DNA from: Lutraria lutraria
Lineage: Eukaryota > Mollusca > Bivalvia > Venerida > Mactridae
Reading direction: 5' to 3'
NCBI GenBank assembly: GCA_964023205.1
Contig: OZ026851.1
Coordinates: forward strand, 15,169,637 to 15,233,636
DNA: 64,000 bases
The position numbers and the translations under genes are program-made. The notes beneath the pieces are model-generated. The model was given only the letters and a program-made list of their open reading frames with translations. It made no database searches and had not been told where the DNA came from. Below, piece after piece: positions 21,399 to 34,678 of the stretch. The stretch's first letter is position 1, and each line of letters starts with the position of its first letter.

Positions 21399-21630
21399 TT
21401 TTGCAGAAGACAATTTGACAGCAGAAGTATTTATGGCGTTAGAAAGACGTTTCGTTTCAATTTCTGAATAAGACTTAGAAATCTACAGCTGTAGTATCTT
21501 TAGATAATGGTAAGATTCAACCAGTACGAAAACACGTATACACATGTACATAGATCTATTTCATTGTTAACATGTTTATTGAATTTCTTTTTGTCATTCT
21601 TAATTATTGTTTGGTTCGGTATAATCTATC
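21399..21630 (+). repeat. Dispersed repeat shared with 13173-13322 (copy 2)
   Basis: Contains TTTGACAGCAGAAGTA, TTTCGTTTCAATTTCTG, TGTTAACATGTTTATTGAAT and GGTTCGGTATAATC in the same order as copy 1. The frame reading F-A-E-D-N-L-T-A-E ends at GAATAA. Confidence 0.65.
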
Positions 21631-24600
21631 ACACCCAATTATCATTATTTCTTTGATTACCTTAGATTCTTTAAATTATTTTACGGCACGTTTTAAAAAC
21701 TGTAAAAGTTGTTCGTTGCCCTTGTTGAAAAATATGAACACATATTAATTTTTATAGATCTATACTGCGTGGTGGCCTATATTTTTCTTCATCAAATTAT
21801 TAATAGACTGATATTAGATTTATGTAATTGCATTTTTTTACCATAGGTTTTCATTAGATTTGAAGTTTGTGTTTTTTCTATCATGGAAACCTGGTAAAAT
21901 TCAGGAGCATTTCCTAAGACTGTCAGTCCCATTTTAAGATACGAAATGTAATAGGATTGACTCTTCATCCGCAACATAACCGTTTACCTTTCCATCACTG
22001 TTTCATGTAGTATAAGTGATTCATTTGTTTATGAACAGTCTGTTACGTTGATATGAAAGTGGTGTTATTAATTGCCACCTGTTAATTACCATTTTAGAGA
22101 TTGTTTTGTGTTGGTTGGCTAATTAACAATTTAATCAATGAACAGGCAACATCATTCCTTTAAACCTAGTGCAACTGCCGGGTCACTTTATTGGCACAGT
22201 GGGGGTAAGCTCTAAATCTGCAAGCAATAACGTCTTCAGAATAAACAGGGGAAGGTTTAAAACCTCCGCTTCCGCGACAACAAGGTAACGCTTAATGTTT
22301 ACGTTACCAGATAACGCAGTGTTGCATTTTTAACAAAATTGAGTCTTACTTTCGACAGGTTGTTGGCATTATGAGCATTTTTATCGTCTATGTAAATACA
22401 TGTCGACTAATTATCGATATTATTATTTTCTGAATTAAGAACATTTTCTTCCACCGCCATGACTTTGATGTACATGCCGAGATTTTTACGCGCGAACATG
22501 GAATGTCTGAAGTATTCGCAACAAAGTGGTAACGTTTATATGCTACAGGTGATACTAACATCATTAATAAAGTTATATACCATAATTTTATAGAACATTC
22601 GGGTCTTTCACTTACGTTTTTTTCACCTACAATGTTAGTTTGCACGTAGCAAAATCTACTAACGATTTTTTAGAACACGTGTTAATTAACCTAGTCGACT
22701 TAAGCACGTAATTTAGGTCTGAATTAATCAGCACGTGATTTATATAAAGTTTCTTCGCGAGTGGAAAAATGTGGACCCGTGTGCCCGACAGACTGAGTAT
22801 CAGTCTAGATTTCCTTCTGCTCTAACCTGGTTATTATATTTAAAACGTCAATTACTTTTGAATAAGATTTCCAAGCGGCTATTAATTATGTCTAACACAT
22901 AGTAAGTTTTTTGGTTTCGGATATGCAGTTACGTCTTTTAATGACGATATGCTATCACCCGGAAAACCCGTATGGATTTTGGTTAGGACTAAAACCACAT
23001 CATGCAAAAATCTCATATATCTCGTCTTATTAAATCAAACGTTAACAAGAATTGAAACTTTTATCCCCGACCTTCCCATTTTTATATCCGATGCATAATT
23101 TACTTGACCGCATGTGGTTTCGATTTTACGTTAATATACCGAATTAATAGATTGATTTATACGCTACTGAATTGTGTACCGACTATTAGACAAATATTAT
23201 CCCTTAAATTCTCCGTATTTTTTAATTGCACCACGTGCTTAACGAAAACGATTCAATACGGCTTATTGTTAGAATTCAGTCTTAAGATAACTTTGCCTAA
23301 AGTCCGTGGAACGCGGACAAGGCGGAAGGTATAATTAACTGCTGTGTTCGGTAATTGGATCCGCAGAAAATTACCCGATGCCGCTTTGTTAACAAGACAT
23401 CAAAGTAAAATCATATTACAAAACTATGCTAATTAAACCTAACAGTATTCGGCCTACCTCCTTGTTATTGTTCCTAAAATATTTTCTTTTCAAATATTTA
23501 TTTAAGTAGAAATCACTTAAAGTTTAAGATCGTTACAAAATGAACATTTTATCAAAGAAATGTGCCTTGTTCACTTATCGGCAGAAGTACAAAACGATCG
23601 AAGTTACCCTAATGAATTTTTATCAAGCGATTTAATCCTATTTTGTCACATTGAAAGCGTTCATACCTTCTCGACTCACTGAGGACTGTTGATAAGATAA
23701 AGGCAATAAGCGATATAGATTGAGTACGAATACAATATGGCGGGAACTGGAACGCACAGGGTCATTTAACAAATACAAAGTGATGAGTTTTTTTTCTTTT
23801 TGTTTAGCCTTAATGACAAGGATGGGTCCTATGAATCAGTCGTTTGTGAGAAATTTCTATAAAAGCTAAATGACTAACAATTGACTAACAATTAACACAT
23901 AATTGGGAAACAATAACCTAAAATAAACACCTATATCCATTACATGAGGCCATTATCATACGTCTTAATTGTAATTAAATTTTATTTCATTCGAAATAAA
24001 TGTCAAAAATTGTTACAAACATTATACTTTTCAACAACTATTTTCATAGCCGTTTTTGGAAACTGAAGGATAGTAAAGCTTTCTATAGCCATATCTCGCT
24101 CGGTGCGCATGAATTTTGATGCGGACTAAAGTACTTCGGTTTTCTACCTCCCCTTGCAATTATTTAATTATTTCTCATTCCATGTTGCATGCAAGTTCAT
24201 TTTCAATGAAAACTTTCAGCACTTGATTCATAAATGCCAATACTCGAGGGGTTCAACATATAGGAACTGCGATATTTACTCTCAAAAGTGTTCCACTAAT
24301 CTAAAATGTATCCGGTCGCTGCAGAACTGACATTTTGAAGTATCGAGATATACCGATTAACATCGATATATCTCTCGATTTGCCAATAAATCTTCAATAA
24401 TGTACAGAAGGCTTTATTCCGATTAATGTATGTCGTAGAGTCGGTACCGAAAACCGTAAGAAAATATCGATATAGCATCTTAGTGACTACGAAAGTGATT
24501 ATCGTCATAATTGTTATCGTGCATGGAATGATATGTGGAAATGTTTAATCCAATGCATCGCGATAATTCACCCGATTATCGGGATAATATATGTCTGTTT

Positions 24601-25445
24601 AGATGTGTGGTAAGATCGGTGAATATCGACATGGATTGGCATTCAACCGATATATGGTGTGTGTTAAAACCGATTATCGTGTCATTAAAAGGACGCCAGT
24701 TAACTTATTTCTTATTCAGATATCGCTAAGCCTAAAACAAACAGGTAAACGGGACCATTATTGCTGTGTTGGCTTAAATCCGTGTGACAGATTTCATAGA
24801 CGGTTTCCATACACAACGTCAGAATGTGAGAGAAAATGGCGGCTGATTCTACTGCAGCAACATTGTAACGTATACAAAGGATTACCTTACGTTCCATGTT
24901 ACTAAGCTACGAATGATGCAAATTTGAAGTATTAATCTTAACATATATTAAAGGATATTCACGATCTCCCGTAAGTCACCAAATACCTTGAAATTAATTG
25001 TATTTTAATCCTTGTACAAATGGCATAATTGTCCGCCCAATAGTACATCGTGTTATAAAAAAAATCTATAGACACGTTTACACTATATTATTTAATATCG
25101 TACTAGTGAACCATGCTTATATTTATAATACACTAAAGTGTTATTAATTACTATTGACACAGTTCCTTGCCTTAAATTATATCATGTTGGAAGATAACGC
25201 ATGTCGCCAATGAATGACTGTATAAAATTATACATAAAATGGATGCCATGTCGGAAAAAACATTTACATGTAGTTTAGTTTAGTAGAAGCCTAAACTGAA
25301 CAAAACAAAACTTACAAATCTATGTCTTACACGAATGATATTATAGTGATACAGAAACATGCACCATGCATGAAATCTGAACTGAAGAGTGTAGTAATGT
25401 TGTATATAACATTTGTATAAAATAAAATGGCTGTAATATGATCCA
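21631..25445. other. AT-rich intergenic DNA, no gene seen
   Basis: A stretch at 24300-24720 is rich in CGATAT/GATTATCG words but has no defined unit. Short open frames here lack any recognisable domain and are treated as chance. Confidence 0.55.
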
Positions 25446-25518
25446 GCCCGATTAGCTCAGTTGATAGAACATCTGACTTGCAAGCAGGAGGTCGTAGGTT
25501 CGAGCCCCACATCGGGTA
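25446..25518 (+). tRNA. tRNA-Ala(TGC)-like sequence, probably a pseudogene or SINE head
   Basis: 72 bases plus discriminator A. Acceptor arms GCCCGAT/ATCGGGT pair fully (G-U first pair). D arm GCTC...GAAC has one mismatch. The anticodon loop CTTGCAA gives anticodon TGC (Ala), but the stem closes with an A-G mismatch. T arm GTAGG-TTCGAGC-CCCAC has one mismatch. A-box GATTAGCTCAGTTG and B-box GGTTCGAGCCC are good. The 3' flank resembles that of the related sequence at 57078-57149, which favours a tRNA-derived repeat over a functional tRNA. Confidence 0.55.
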
Positions 25519-26365
25519 AATTATTTTCCTTCTCTTATTACAAGAGCAACAAAACATCGATAAACGGAAAGAAAAGGGAAAAATAATATTCTAAACAATT
25601 CGACCATTATTTGGTAACATGCTATTGGCGATGTATCTGTACAGAGCAGATGCAAGGACTTATATACATACGTCATTGGCTGATCGTACAAGTAAAATCA
25701 TGCATACTTCGGTAAACAAATAAAAGAAACGCCTGCGTATATGGACTCCGTACAATGCTGTCAATGTGAACCGTGTATGTTTCAAGTTTCAAGTCATCGC
25801 TTTTGACCTATTCTAAGAATACTAATATCATACAGCTGTGAATTAAGTTACAATGTAGTTTAATGATTATAAGACGTTTAAGCAAAACTATGACAATAAT
25901 ACCGTTCATGTAGCTTCCAAAGTTCTAAAAAAATTCGTATAACAAACATGTATGCGTAAATAAATAGGCGTGCCCTGGATTGACATTCAACTAACAGAGA
26001 TGTTCAGTACTGTGAAATAAGGTATCACATCAAAATTAAGATGAAAAAATCCGAATGTTTAGTCATGTTGATTCAAATTTGTCATATAAATAATAAATTC
26101 ATGATCTGTAATCTTGGTTGTACATTTGTACTTATAATGTGTACTGTCGAGGTCCATTTGTTTATGGGACAATGATGACGTAAATAGTATTGAAAACGTT
26201 GTCATGGTAAGGGAATAAATATTGGAATTTTCGGATTTTTTTTGTAAATTGAGGGCTTTGAGACAGCAGGATACGACTGTATACATGTACACGTATTTAC
26301 AAAAAAAATCGCAGAAATAACCTCCCTTAAACGACAATGTGAAGTTTTCTTATAACTATGAATTC

Positions 26366-26440
26366 AACCTCTCTAGAGCAACAACCTTTCAACAAGAATG
26401 TAATTTTGCTACTGCTAAAGGGTGTTGCTTTGGAGAGGTT
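26366..26440. mobile_element. AACCTCTC MITE, copy 1 (75 bp)
   Basis: AACCTCTCTAGAGCAACAAC at one end and GTTGCTTTGGAGAGGTT at the other. Same unit at 30965-31038 and 48071-48145. Confidence 0.75.
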
Positions 26441-27599
26441 GCACTCTACATCACTTATCTTAATAATAACACCGAGTTGACCATATAAGATATTCCACCG
26501 AGCCCGTGAGAGCACGGGCACTACTCTTCTTGGTTTAGAGAATGGCACGTATATGTCTGAACGCATGACATTTCCTCCATGCGTCGATTAAGTTCTAAGG
26601 GGCAGACCAGGACATGTAGCTTATTAGAATAGAGCTCTACCACTCATATTTACCGTTATATAACTAACGGAAACATGTGATCTTTTCTGACGTCACAAAT
26701 GGATTAATTCTAATAATTAGCCACCATTTCATAACAAATTCAGTGTTTGAATTTAAAATTAACCTCCGAACGCCGGTAAACTAAGGCGGGAAAAAAGCCC
26801 ACACCATTTCCGTCCGATGTCCGGGAACCTTTTGTACGCAAAGTAACCATGAATACTAGTATTTTCGCATGAAATGCCAAATATCGAACGATTCAATTAC
26901 TTTAACTTGTCATCGGTGCGTTAAGTAGATGCTCAACAGTGTAATATTAGCTTTTTATGAGTGACCACACATCGTAGCAGTTTATTTGTAAACCTAACAT
27001 GGACCTATTAATCATATGAGCCACGGCGTCATTCGCTGTATTAACCAATTAAATAACTCTGGTTACTTTCTCTTTGATGTGGTCCGTGTCTATTGCAAAG
27101 AAATAAGGGTAGTTATGCATACATAATTCACACAAATCACCTGTATTTGTTGCTTAAACAAGAAATGAAAAACTTGACATGGTTAAATATATGGAGAAAT
27201 ATTGACATTTGTCACGTAAATGTTTATATATTAGGTTTAAAATTCATTGCCAAACAAGTTTAACAAGACAGTTTTAAATCAATTTTATTGGCCTCTAATA
27301 TGTAGTTGCAAATTCCGTTTTGAAAAGAGCTTAATTCGTATAAACACCGCAGATTTATAACAATTTTACGAAGAAAGCACTTTGTGACAATGATGACGTA
27401 ATTTCGTGCACTTAAATGACTTGGATCAGAAATTCAAAATGCATTTAAGTTTCAAAATTGTTGCACACCAATTTATTCCTGTTCTTATTAACACAGGAAA
27501 ACATTATTTATCAGTCATCAGTAAATATAGTCCAATTAGTTAGACTGTTTGAGACGGTGAGACACTTTTCGAGTTGCCCCCGTCCCACACGGATGACTT
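26441..27599. other. Intergenic DNA, no gene seen
   Basis: No supported coding or RNA feature. Confidence 0.5.
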
Positions 27600-27649
27600 G
27601 TCTGTACAAAATCTTTGATGCACTGCAACATGGAACGGGAATCAGTTTA
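27600..27649. mobile_element. AACTGGTTCCCGTT MITE, partial copy
   Basis: CTGTACAAAATCTTTGATGC then GGAACGGGAATCAGTTT matches the family in inverse orientation. It abuts the 42-bp minisatellite. Confidence 0.65.
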
Positions 27650-27677
27650 TCTCTCCGGTAACCGGTTGATTATAATA

Positions 27678-28139
27678 GCCGTATTTTCCTCTCATTCCAG
27701 TAGCCACAAATGTACAATGGCCGTATTTTCCTCTCATTCCGGTAGCCACAAATGTACAATGGCCGTATTTTCCTCTCATTCCGGTAGCCATAAATGTACA
27801 ATGGCCGTATTTTCCTCTCATTTCGGTAGCCACAAATGTACAATGGCCGTATTTTCCTCTCATTCCGGTAGCCATAAATGTACAATGGCCGTATTTTCCT
27901 CTCATTCCGGTAGCCACAAATGTATAATGGCCGTATTTTCCTCTCATTCCGGTAGCCATAAATGTACAATGGCCGTATTTTCCTCTCATTCCGGTAGCCA
28001 CAAATGTATAATGGCCGTATTTTCCTCTCATTCCGGTAGCCACAAATGTATAATGGCCGTATTTTCCTCTCATTCGGGTAGCCAGTTGTGTACAATGGCC
28101 GTGTTTCCCTCTGACTCCGACAGCCAGTTGCCGTATTTG
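27678..28139. repeat. 42-bp minisatellite, ten units plus a diverged eleventh
   Basis: Unit starts GCCGTATTTTCCTCTCATTC and recurs exactly every 42 bases from 27678 to 28056, with a diverged unit at 28098. Because 42 is divisible by three, three frames stay open across it (a 14-residue repeat on the plus strand, two on the minus). No start context, splice signals or codon bias supports translation. Confidence 0.9.
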
Positions 28140-28202
28140 TCTCGACCCCGGTGGCTTTCATTCGCGGGTTCGTCCGTACGTGCAATGTCTACTAGGATTT
28201 AA

Positions 28203-30879
28203 ATACACTATATTTGATTGAGCAATCGATGTGTTATTGTATAAAGCACTTCTATGTTTTATTTGTTTAAACCAATGACCAATTGATTGTTTCATGCGAC
28301 AAATATAAATAATTTGATGATACTAGTATTTGACATTTTGAATGATATTTTATTGAGTGACTGTTATAATTAATCTCACTAAAATTTCCAGTTCATACAA
28401 ATTCAAAATGATAGTAAATCATAGTTATTCATTTTTTATTTTCCTGTCAACTTCAGATCCATCAAACGCCCAATTAATTTCTCGTTAATGAAATAGATTA
28501 ATTTACACTCGTACAAAACATCACGCCGTATGTGAGTTACTACCAAACGAAATGTCATAAAAAACGGTAATCCATTTATTTGAACCAGATCGACATTTCA
28601 TGATTTTTGTTTAACATTTCAATCTTTTTCTCTCTTTTTTTTGTTGGTTTAGAATAAAATACAATAATTAGTCTGTGTGGCCAAAGACATTTGAGATAAA
28701 GTAAAAAAGATATATATTTAGAAAACTGTATCAATCATTAACTAATTACCAATGATTGATTGATTCTCACAAGTACAAAATGAACGTTTTTTTTAAACCG
28801 GCAAATTCTCAAACTCCTCATTTTTATCATCTGGTAAATCATTAATCGAATAATGCAAAACGATAATCGTATACTATGTTAATATATTGATAATGCGATC
28901 CGTTTTCATGCCATTACGATATACATCGGTACATCACGGTGCGATATCACGTGCATGATCAGGTATCGCGTTCGATACGGCACCTACTATTATTACAACG
29001 ATACGGTATCGATATAAGATGATAATAAAGTGCGATATATCGCAAAACGAATAAAAACGGGACCTTTGTACATACTACGACATTATAAAACTTAGTACAC
29101 ATGTATGAAATGATATGACACATTTTCCGATATTATCGGAATTAGTTCGATATGATAGTCCAATGAATGAATAGTTACATAAAAACAAAGACCAATAGAA
29201 TAACAACGACAGATAACACTTTAAAGCTAACTTCAAGAACTGTGTCTAGAAAACCACAGGAAACTAGTGAGCCGTGTACCGGTGCTTTACACCGGGCGCG
29301 ATGAAGAACCATGCAGGAAATACTATTCTTAGATATAAAAAGAGTAGGGATATAAATGCCCGATTCTCCTGTATCTTCTCTCCCACACACCCCCTTCTCC
29401 CTCTCTGGGGAGGCCCTGAAATGAGCATAGCTTTCGAAACAACCGATAAATAAATAAATTAATTAAAAGCTAAGTAAATTGTCTTGTTCTTCAATGTGAT
29501 GTACCGCACAAATGAACGAAATACGTTACATAAAACCACAACACTGCGAGGAAAACAATAAAAAAAACTCAATAAATAAAAAAAATAGATTAAATCGACG
29601 ATTATCTTTATTGTGGTGTGAAATGAATAATCACATCGTGATCATTACGAGCGTTTATGTTTTAGTTTTCATCTGAATCTGTTGCCGTTGAAATAAAAAA
29701 AAATCTTATAAAATCTTTATTACACGCCCACACAGATGTCACGGAAATCCCGAGGGAGTTGTGGATTAAAATTGAAAATCTCGTGCAGGTCGAGGTATAA
29801 AATTACAAACGTTTCACTACTATTCGGAACCCAGCATGATGTCTTGGTCATTAGATTTAATAAGGTACCACCCCGAAAAAGATCTCATTTATCATACAAA
29901 ACTATCGGCTTATAAAATATGAATCATGTTAATTTATATACATAAAAAGTCAGAAAGTATTTTGTTCATTATCAAACGAAAGAAAGCTATCCTGAACCCA
30001 GTATATCGACAACAAAGAGATGAAAGAGTGAAAATAACCGACAAGTACTCTATAATATCTAACCAATATTTCATTTAGACAAACCTATCAAACTTCAAGT
30101 TCTTTCTACAGTCATTCAATTTGTTTAAACGCTTGTCACCGATTCAAACCGATTTGCCCGGGTGGTATTTTATTATATTTAAGATCATTTTTGCAATACT
30201 AAACTGTATAAATTTCTTTTATTTATATGTTTGTCAATTTGAACAAATGTTTGTTTAACAAAATGACAAAGTAAACAGAAAGTCCAGTCATCCATTCTCA
30301 ACTCTTGACTAATTTAGACACCTTTTGTGCGACCAAGGTTTCGTATTTGGAAATTTATTAAGCAGTAAATAATGAAATAAGAAAGAACTTTTCAGAACTT
30401 ATATTTATTATCGTTTTTTACGGTCTTGATATAGTCCTCGAAATATTTATTTGTCCACTGTTTGAAACTAAAAACACGTGGTCCATAGGTATTATACGCC
30501 ATGGCTTTGTTTGTTAATTAACGTAATTATACCAAAAAATGGCCACCATAGAACTTAAATCAATATTAGTGTAGTTTATCGATTACAATTAATCATTTAT
30601 TTGTCGACAGTTAAATTGTAAGTAAACTGGTATTAATTGCTAAGGATAATATTAATTATATACATGCTTAATATTCGTTTGTGTTACTTCGTAAACACTG
30701 TCTCTGTACACAATTTTTTTTTCAATTACGAATTACAATTATTTAGGTCTTAAACACACGTACTTACATATAATTGTCGTAGTGCGTCTTCGGCAGCTTG
30801 ACTAATAACCGTATAAAACAAACATCAAATGCAGTCTCAATGAATTGACAAAGTACAAACATAATCTACAGTACAACAT
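28203..30879. other. AT-rich intergenic DNA, no gene seen
   Basis: 28880-29040 is dense in ATACGATAT/TATCG words similar in flavour to hAT-like termini but with no defined ends. Nothing else supported. Confidence 0.5.
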
Positions 30880-31038
30880 ATCCAGAGCGGCCCTCTATTG
30901 AGCAACAACCTGCCCCCAACAACAGCAGCAGGATTTTTCCCACTTCAAGATTTAACTATGATTTAACCTCTCTAGAGCAACAACCTCTCAACAGCAAATA
31001 AGTTTGCTACTACCAAAGGATGTTGCTTTGGAGAGGTT
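30880..31038. mobile_element. AACCTCTC MITE, copy 2, with a diverged upstream half-unit
   Basis: Core at 30965-31038 (TTTGCTACTACCAAAGGATG centre). The preceding 80 bases (AGAGCGGCCCTCTATTGAGC, then GAGCAACAACCTGCC) are a diverged relative of the same unit, making a dimer. Confidence 0.72.
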
Positions 31039-31044
31039 GCACTG

Positions 31045-32054
31045 TATATGCAAACTGAACAAGCCATTATGTGACCTTTCAACAAACATTTGCACGAATT
31101 TCTTGATGTGGAATTGTTACAGAATTTGGTTGGCATTAAGCATTTTGAAAAAAAAAACAGCAACACCAAACAACTCGTCACTTTTCGGGTAACTATCAGG
31201 GAAAGGTTTTCTATAATAATATGGTGTTCATTTTCCTGAAATGTGATTGGAGGATCAGTGGTGGTACGGCACGCAATGGCTTTAATCCATCCGTACAAAG
31301 CATTCCCATTGGTTGATTTAAACCGACCAATAGTTTTATTAATGTCTTCTTTTCTATTTGGTCCCCGGCTTACTAATCTGACTGCAACAGGAAAACAGGG
31401 AGCCATGACATGGGGTGATTTTAGATAATCAGCATGTCTGTTCAGTCGGCATTGAAAATTCTTTCCGTTTATCCTGCTGCCGGCGGGTAAACAGGAATAA
31501 ATTGGACGAACTTTTTCTCGAAAAAAATACGTTTACAACATTGTGTTATGTTACACCACATGTTTTGTCTGGCTGTTTATCGAATGACAAACAGGTATAT
31601 CTATTTTATACATGATATTAGCAGTCATTAATATTATTGTTCCCGGAGGCACTAATTACTAACTCCAGGTATTTGTAAGACTGTGTTTAATCAACGACTC
31701 AAATAACATTTTCCACGCCCCCACAAACTTAACAAGATTACAAAACCAACTTTATACCTCTGCCAATTAGTCAACACTTATTCAATGAGGAACTTGGAGT
31801 AGATGAATAGGATTGGCATGGAAACCTGGGTTCACCTGCACTACATGTGTTTAGTATTTAATACAACATTCAGCAGCTTAATTGATCAATTATCAGTTTT
31901 ATTGTTTGAATATGCATGTGTCTGCACTATTAACTTATGACAAATAATGCTTATTTATTATCATAAGCAGATGAAGTTTATACATTGCTCACAATTAAAG
32001 CTCGATAATTGAAATAACGTGATAAATGTCCTTGTAAAATCGGCTTACTAGCTC
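31045..32054. other. Intergenic DNA with one unexplained open frame
   Basis: A minus-strand frame from 31406 to about 31215 starts MAPCFPVAVRLVSRGPNRKE and is not visibly repetitive. I do not recognise it. Lacking splice or domain evidence I do not call a gene. Confidence 0.3.
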
Positions 32055-32850
32055 TGGTCACTACAACAACAACAATCAACAACAACACTAGAAGTAGAAA
32101 CAATAGAAAGAACAACAGAAGAGGTAACCACAAAAACAGCACCAGCAACAGAAGTAGAAACAACAACAGAAGTAGAAACAACAACAGAAGTAGAAACAAC
32201 AAAAACAGCAGCAACAACAGAAGAGGTAACAACAAAAACAGCAACAACAACAACAGAAGAGGTAACCACAAAAACAGCAGCAACAACAGAAGTAGAAACA
32301 ACAACAGAAGAGGTAACAACAAAAACAGCAGAAGAGGTAACCACAAAAACAGCACCAACAACAGAAGTAGAAACATAAACAGAAGAGGTAACCATAAAAA
32401 CAGCACCAACAACATAAGTAGAAACATAAACAGAAGAGGTAACAACAAAAACAGCAGCAACAACATAAGTAGAAACATAATCAGAAGAGGTAACAACAAA
32501 AACAGCAACAACAACAACAACAGAAGAGGTAACCACAAAAACAGCAGCAACAACAGAAGTAGAAACAACAACAGAAGTAGAAACAACAAATACAGCAACA
32601 GCACCAACAACAGAAGAGGTAACCACAAAAAAGCAGCAACAACAGAAGTAGAAACAACAAAAACAGCACCAACAACAGAAGTAGAAACATAAAAAGAAGA
32701 GGTAACAACAAAAACAGCACCAACAACAGAAGTAAAACATAAACAGAAGAGGTAACAACAAAAACAGCGGCAACAACATGTAGAAACAACAGAAATAGCA
32801 ACAACAACATTAGTAGAAACAGCAACAACTAAAACAGCAACATCGTATCA
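32055..32850. repeat. CAA/CAG-rich compound repeat, ~0.8 kb
   Basis: Alternating blocks ACAACAGAAGTAGAAAC and AACAGAAGAGGTAACCAC with AAAAACAGCA. Open frames on the minus strand are poly-Leu/Val artefacts of the repeat. Confidence 0.88.
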
Positions 32851-33289
32851 TTAATCTATTTTTGGTGCATTTTCTGATTCGATCATGAGTTAATAATGTA
32901 TTTTGAGACACCAAATTAATATTTTTTCAAAGACTTAATAGATCAATCAAAGTCAAATTTATCCAGCTGATTAATAGGAAGTCTGATTAATAATACGTCA
33001 TTATTAAGATGAACCGCCGTCTTAGAAGTTCCTTACAACTTTGACTTCTTTGTTGTTATATTTGCTCTAGATTTGAATAGAACATTATGTATTTATGTTT
33101 AGCACTTAGTGAATAATTAATAATCAATTATAAGTTTAAAGACTTTATTTTCTATCATCAAAATAATCCTTAACACATTACCTCTTTAATCACTTTCATC
33201 ATAAAAACGAAAATGTCTATATCTTACAATGAATGAGAACAAAAGTATCGTAAATACTGTCACGTATTCTATGGTATACCAGACAGTTC

Positions 33290-33475
33290 TACATACCAAC
33301 ACTCACTCAACATTGTATATGTTATGTATACATACCAACACTCACTCTACACTATATATATCATGTAAACATACAAACACTCACTCTACACTATATATAT
33401 CATGTATACATACAAACACTCACTCTACACTATATATGTCATGTATACATACAAACACTCACTCTACACTGTACC
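33290..33475. repeat. 39-bp minisatellite, ~4.8 units
   Basis: Core ACACTCACTCTACACTATAT with ATCATGTATACATAC; units nearly identical after the first. Confidence 0.85.
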
Positions 33476-33739
33476 ACTCATCTGTTCATGATAGCACTTA
33501 CTATACATGACGGACAGCCATACACCCCCATTTGTCACTTGCTTCGTAACTAATGACCATTCTAGTTTCAGTCGTAGAGGCACCTCCGACATTGTAGTTT
33601 ACAGAGGACACGGAATTGTCCGAAGTTTCCCGACTGGAACGGAAATGTCCGGAGTTTCCCGGGGGGGGATCTACACACCTTTGACTGGTCTGATTAAATT
33701 GATATTAAGCCCGCCAGTAACAAATGTTTGAAAAACAAT

Positions 33740-34660
33740 TACCATACATCATTGTAAAGTTTCAACTCGACAAAGCGATCGTTTGATTTTTCAATTGGCG
33801 TTTGATTTCCTTCATCCGCATTAAGATAAATCTTTCGACAAGTTAGAAGACAAACTATTGAAGAAAATTGAAAATGTAATAGACTTGTTGTACACTGTAC
33901 TATCATTTAAAACTAGAGGTTATTTTGTCAAGGGAGTTGATTTTATCTGTTGTGAATGTCTCACTTCAAACTGAAATTACACTTGTACAGTTTACTAAGG
34001 ATTAACTTTGAGATGATAATATGGAGGTGGTAGTGTTACACAAATATGTGTCGATGGTAAAACTGAAGACATGCTTCTTCTTGGTTGGTGATTGTGGGTC
34101 AATCTATAAGTAATTGAAGCAGACTGTCTCTTCATATGTTATACACGTATTAGTTAACTACTTTTGTATAAATAATCGGGACCGAAAATTCGGACAACAC
34201 CAGAGTTTCGGATAATCCGAGTTCGGATATTCGAGGTTTTACCGTATACATGTCATGCAAATTTGTGTGTAGACTAAATAGAAGTTTTACAAATATATAA
34301 CGTTAATTGGACATATTTTGAAAATCCCCATTCTCATATTGATAATACATGCATGTTATATATTGTATTTTTTTGAGTGATTTCTGAAATATATGTAAAT
34401 GTTAAATTAGTCTTTCAGTTCGCATTCAGACACAAAATTTGACATATACAAATTTTACTTGATTTATGAGCTTATACCGACTGTAAATACTAAATTGAAA
34501 ATATCAACAAGTTAATAGTATTACGTAAGTGAGACTTTAAGCAAAGATAGAGAGAGTTCTGTGACGTATCTATATTGTAAAGAAAACTGTAGATTTTAAC
34601 GAAAGTGATCACTCGATTAACTAATGTCTTTACAAAAACCCACTCATTGTGTGTGACTAA
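33740..34660. other. Region upstream of Wnt10, no gene seen
   Basis: At 34175-34250 small inverse-related CGGAC/TCCGA words suggest a decayed element. No defined regulatory site is claimed. Confidence 0.4.
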
Positions 34661-34671
34661 CTCTACAATCC

Positions 34672-34678
34672 TATAAAA
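34672..34678 (+). promoter_or_regulatory. Candidate TATA box of Wnt10
   Basis: TATAAAA about 0.8 kb upstream of the Wnt10 ATG, followed by GC-richer sequence (GCCGCAG; CAGCGCTGAAGGAGGGAC). It would give a 5' leader of roughly 780 nt if unspliced. No transcript data; inference only. Confidence 0.35.

Noticed and set aside
24603..24905. 100-residue plus-strand frame
   Set aside because: No domain, no splice context, overlaps other short frames in a CGATAT-rich stretch.
27615..28202. 195-residue open frame on the plus strand and 143/171-residue frames on the minus
   Set aside because: All are translations of the 42-bp minisatellite; the unit length divisible by three explains the openness.
30972..31406. 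144-residue minus-strand frame starting MAPCFPVAVRL
   Set aside because: Not recognised; its C-terminal part runs into an AACCTCTC MITE. No splice or domain evidence.
31978..32828. Long poly-Leu/Val frames on the minus strand
   Set aside because: Artefacts of the CAA/CAG-rich compound repeat read in reverse; no gene structure.
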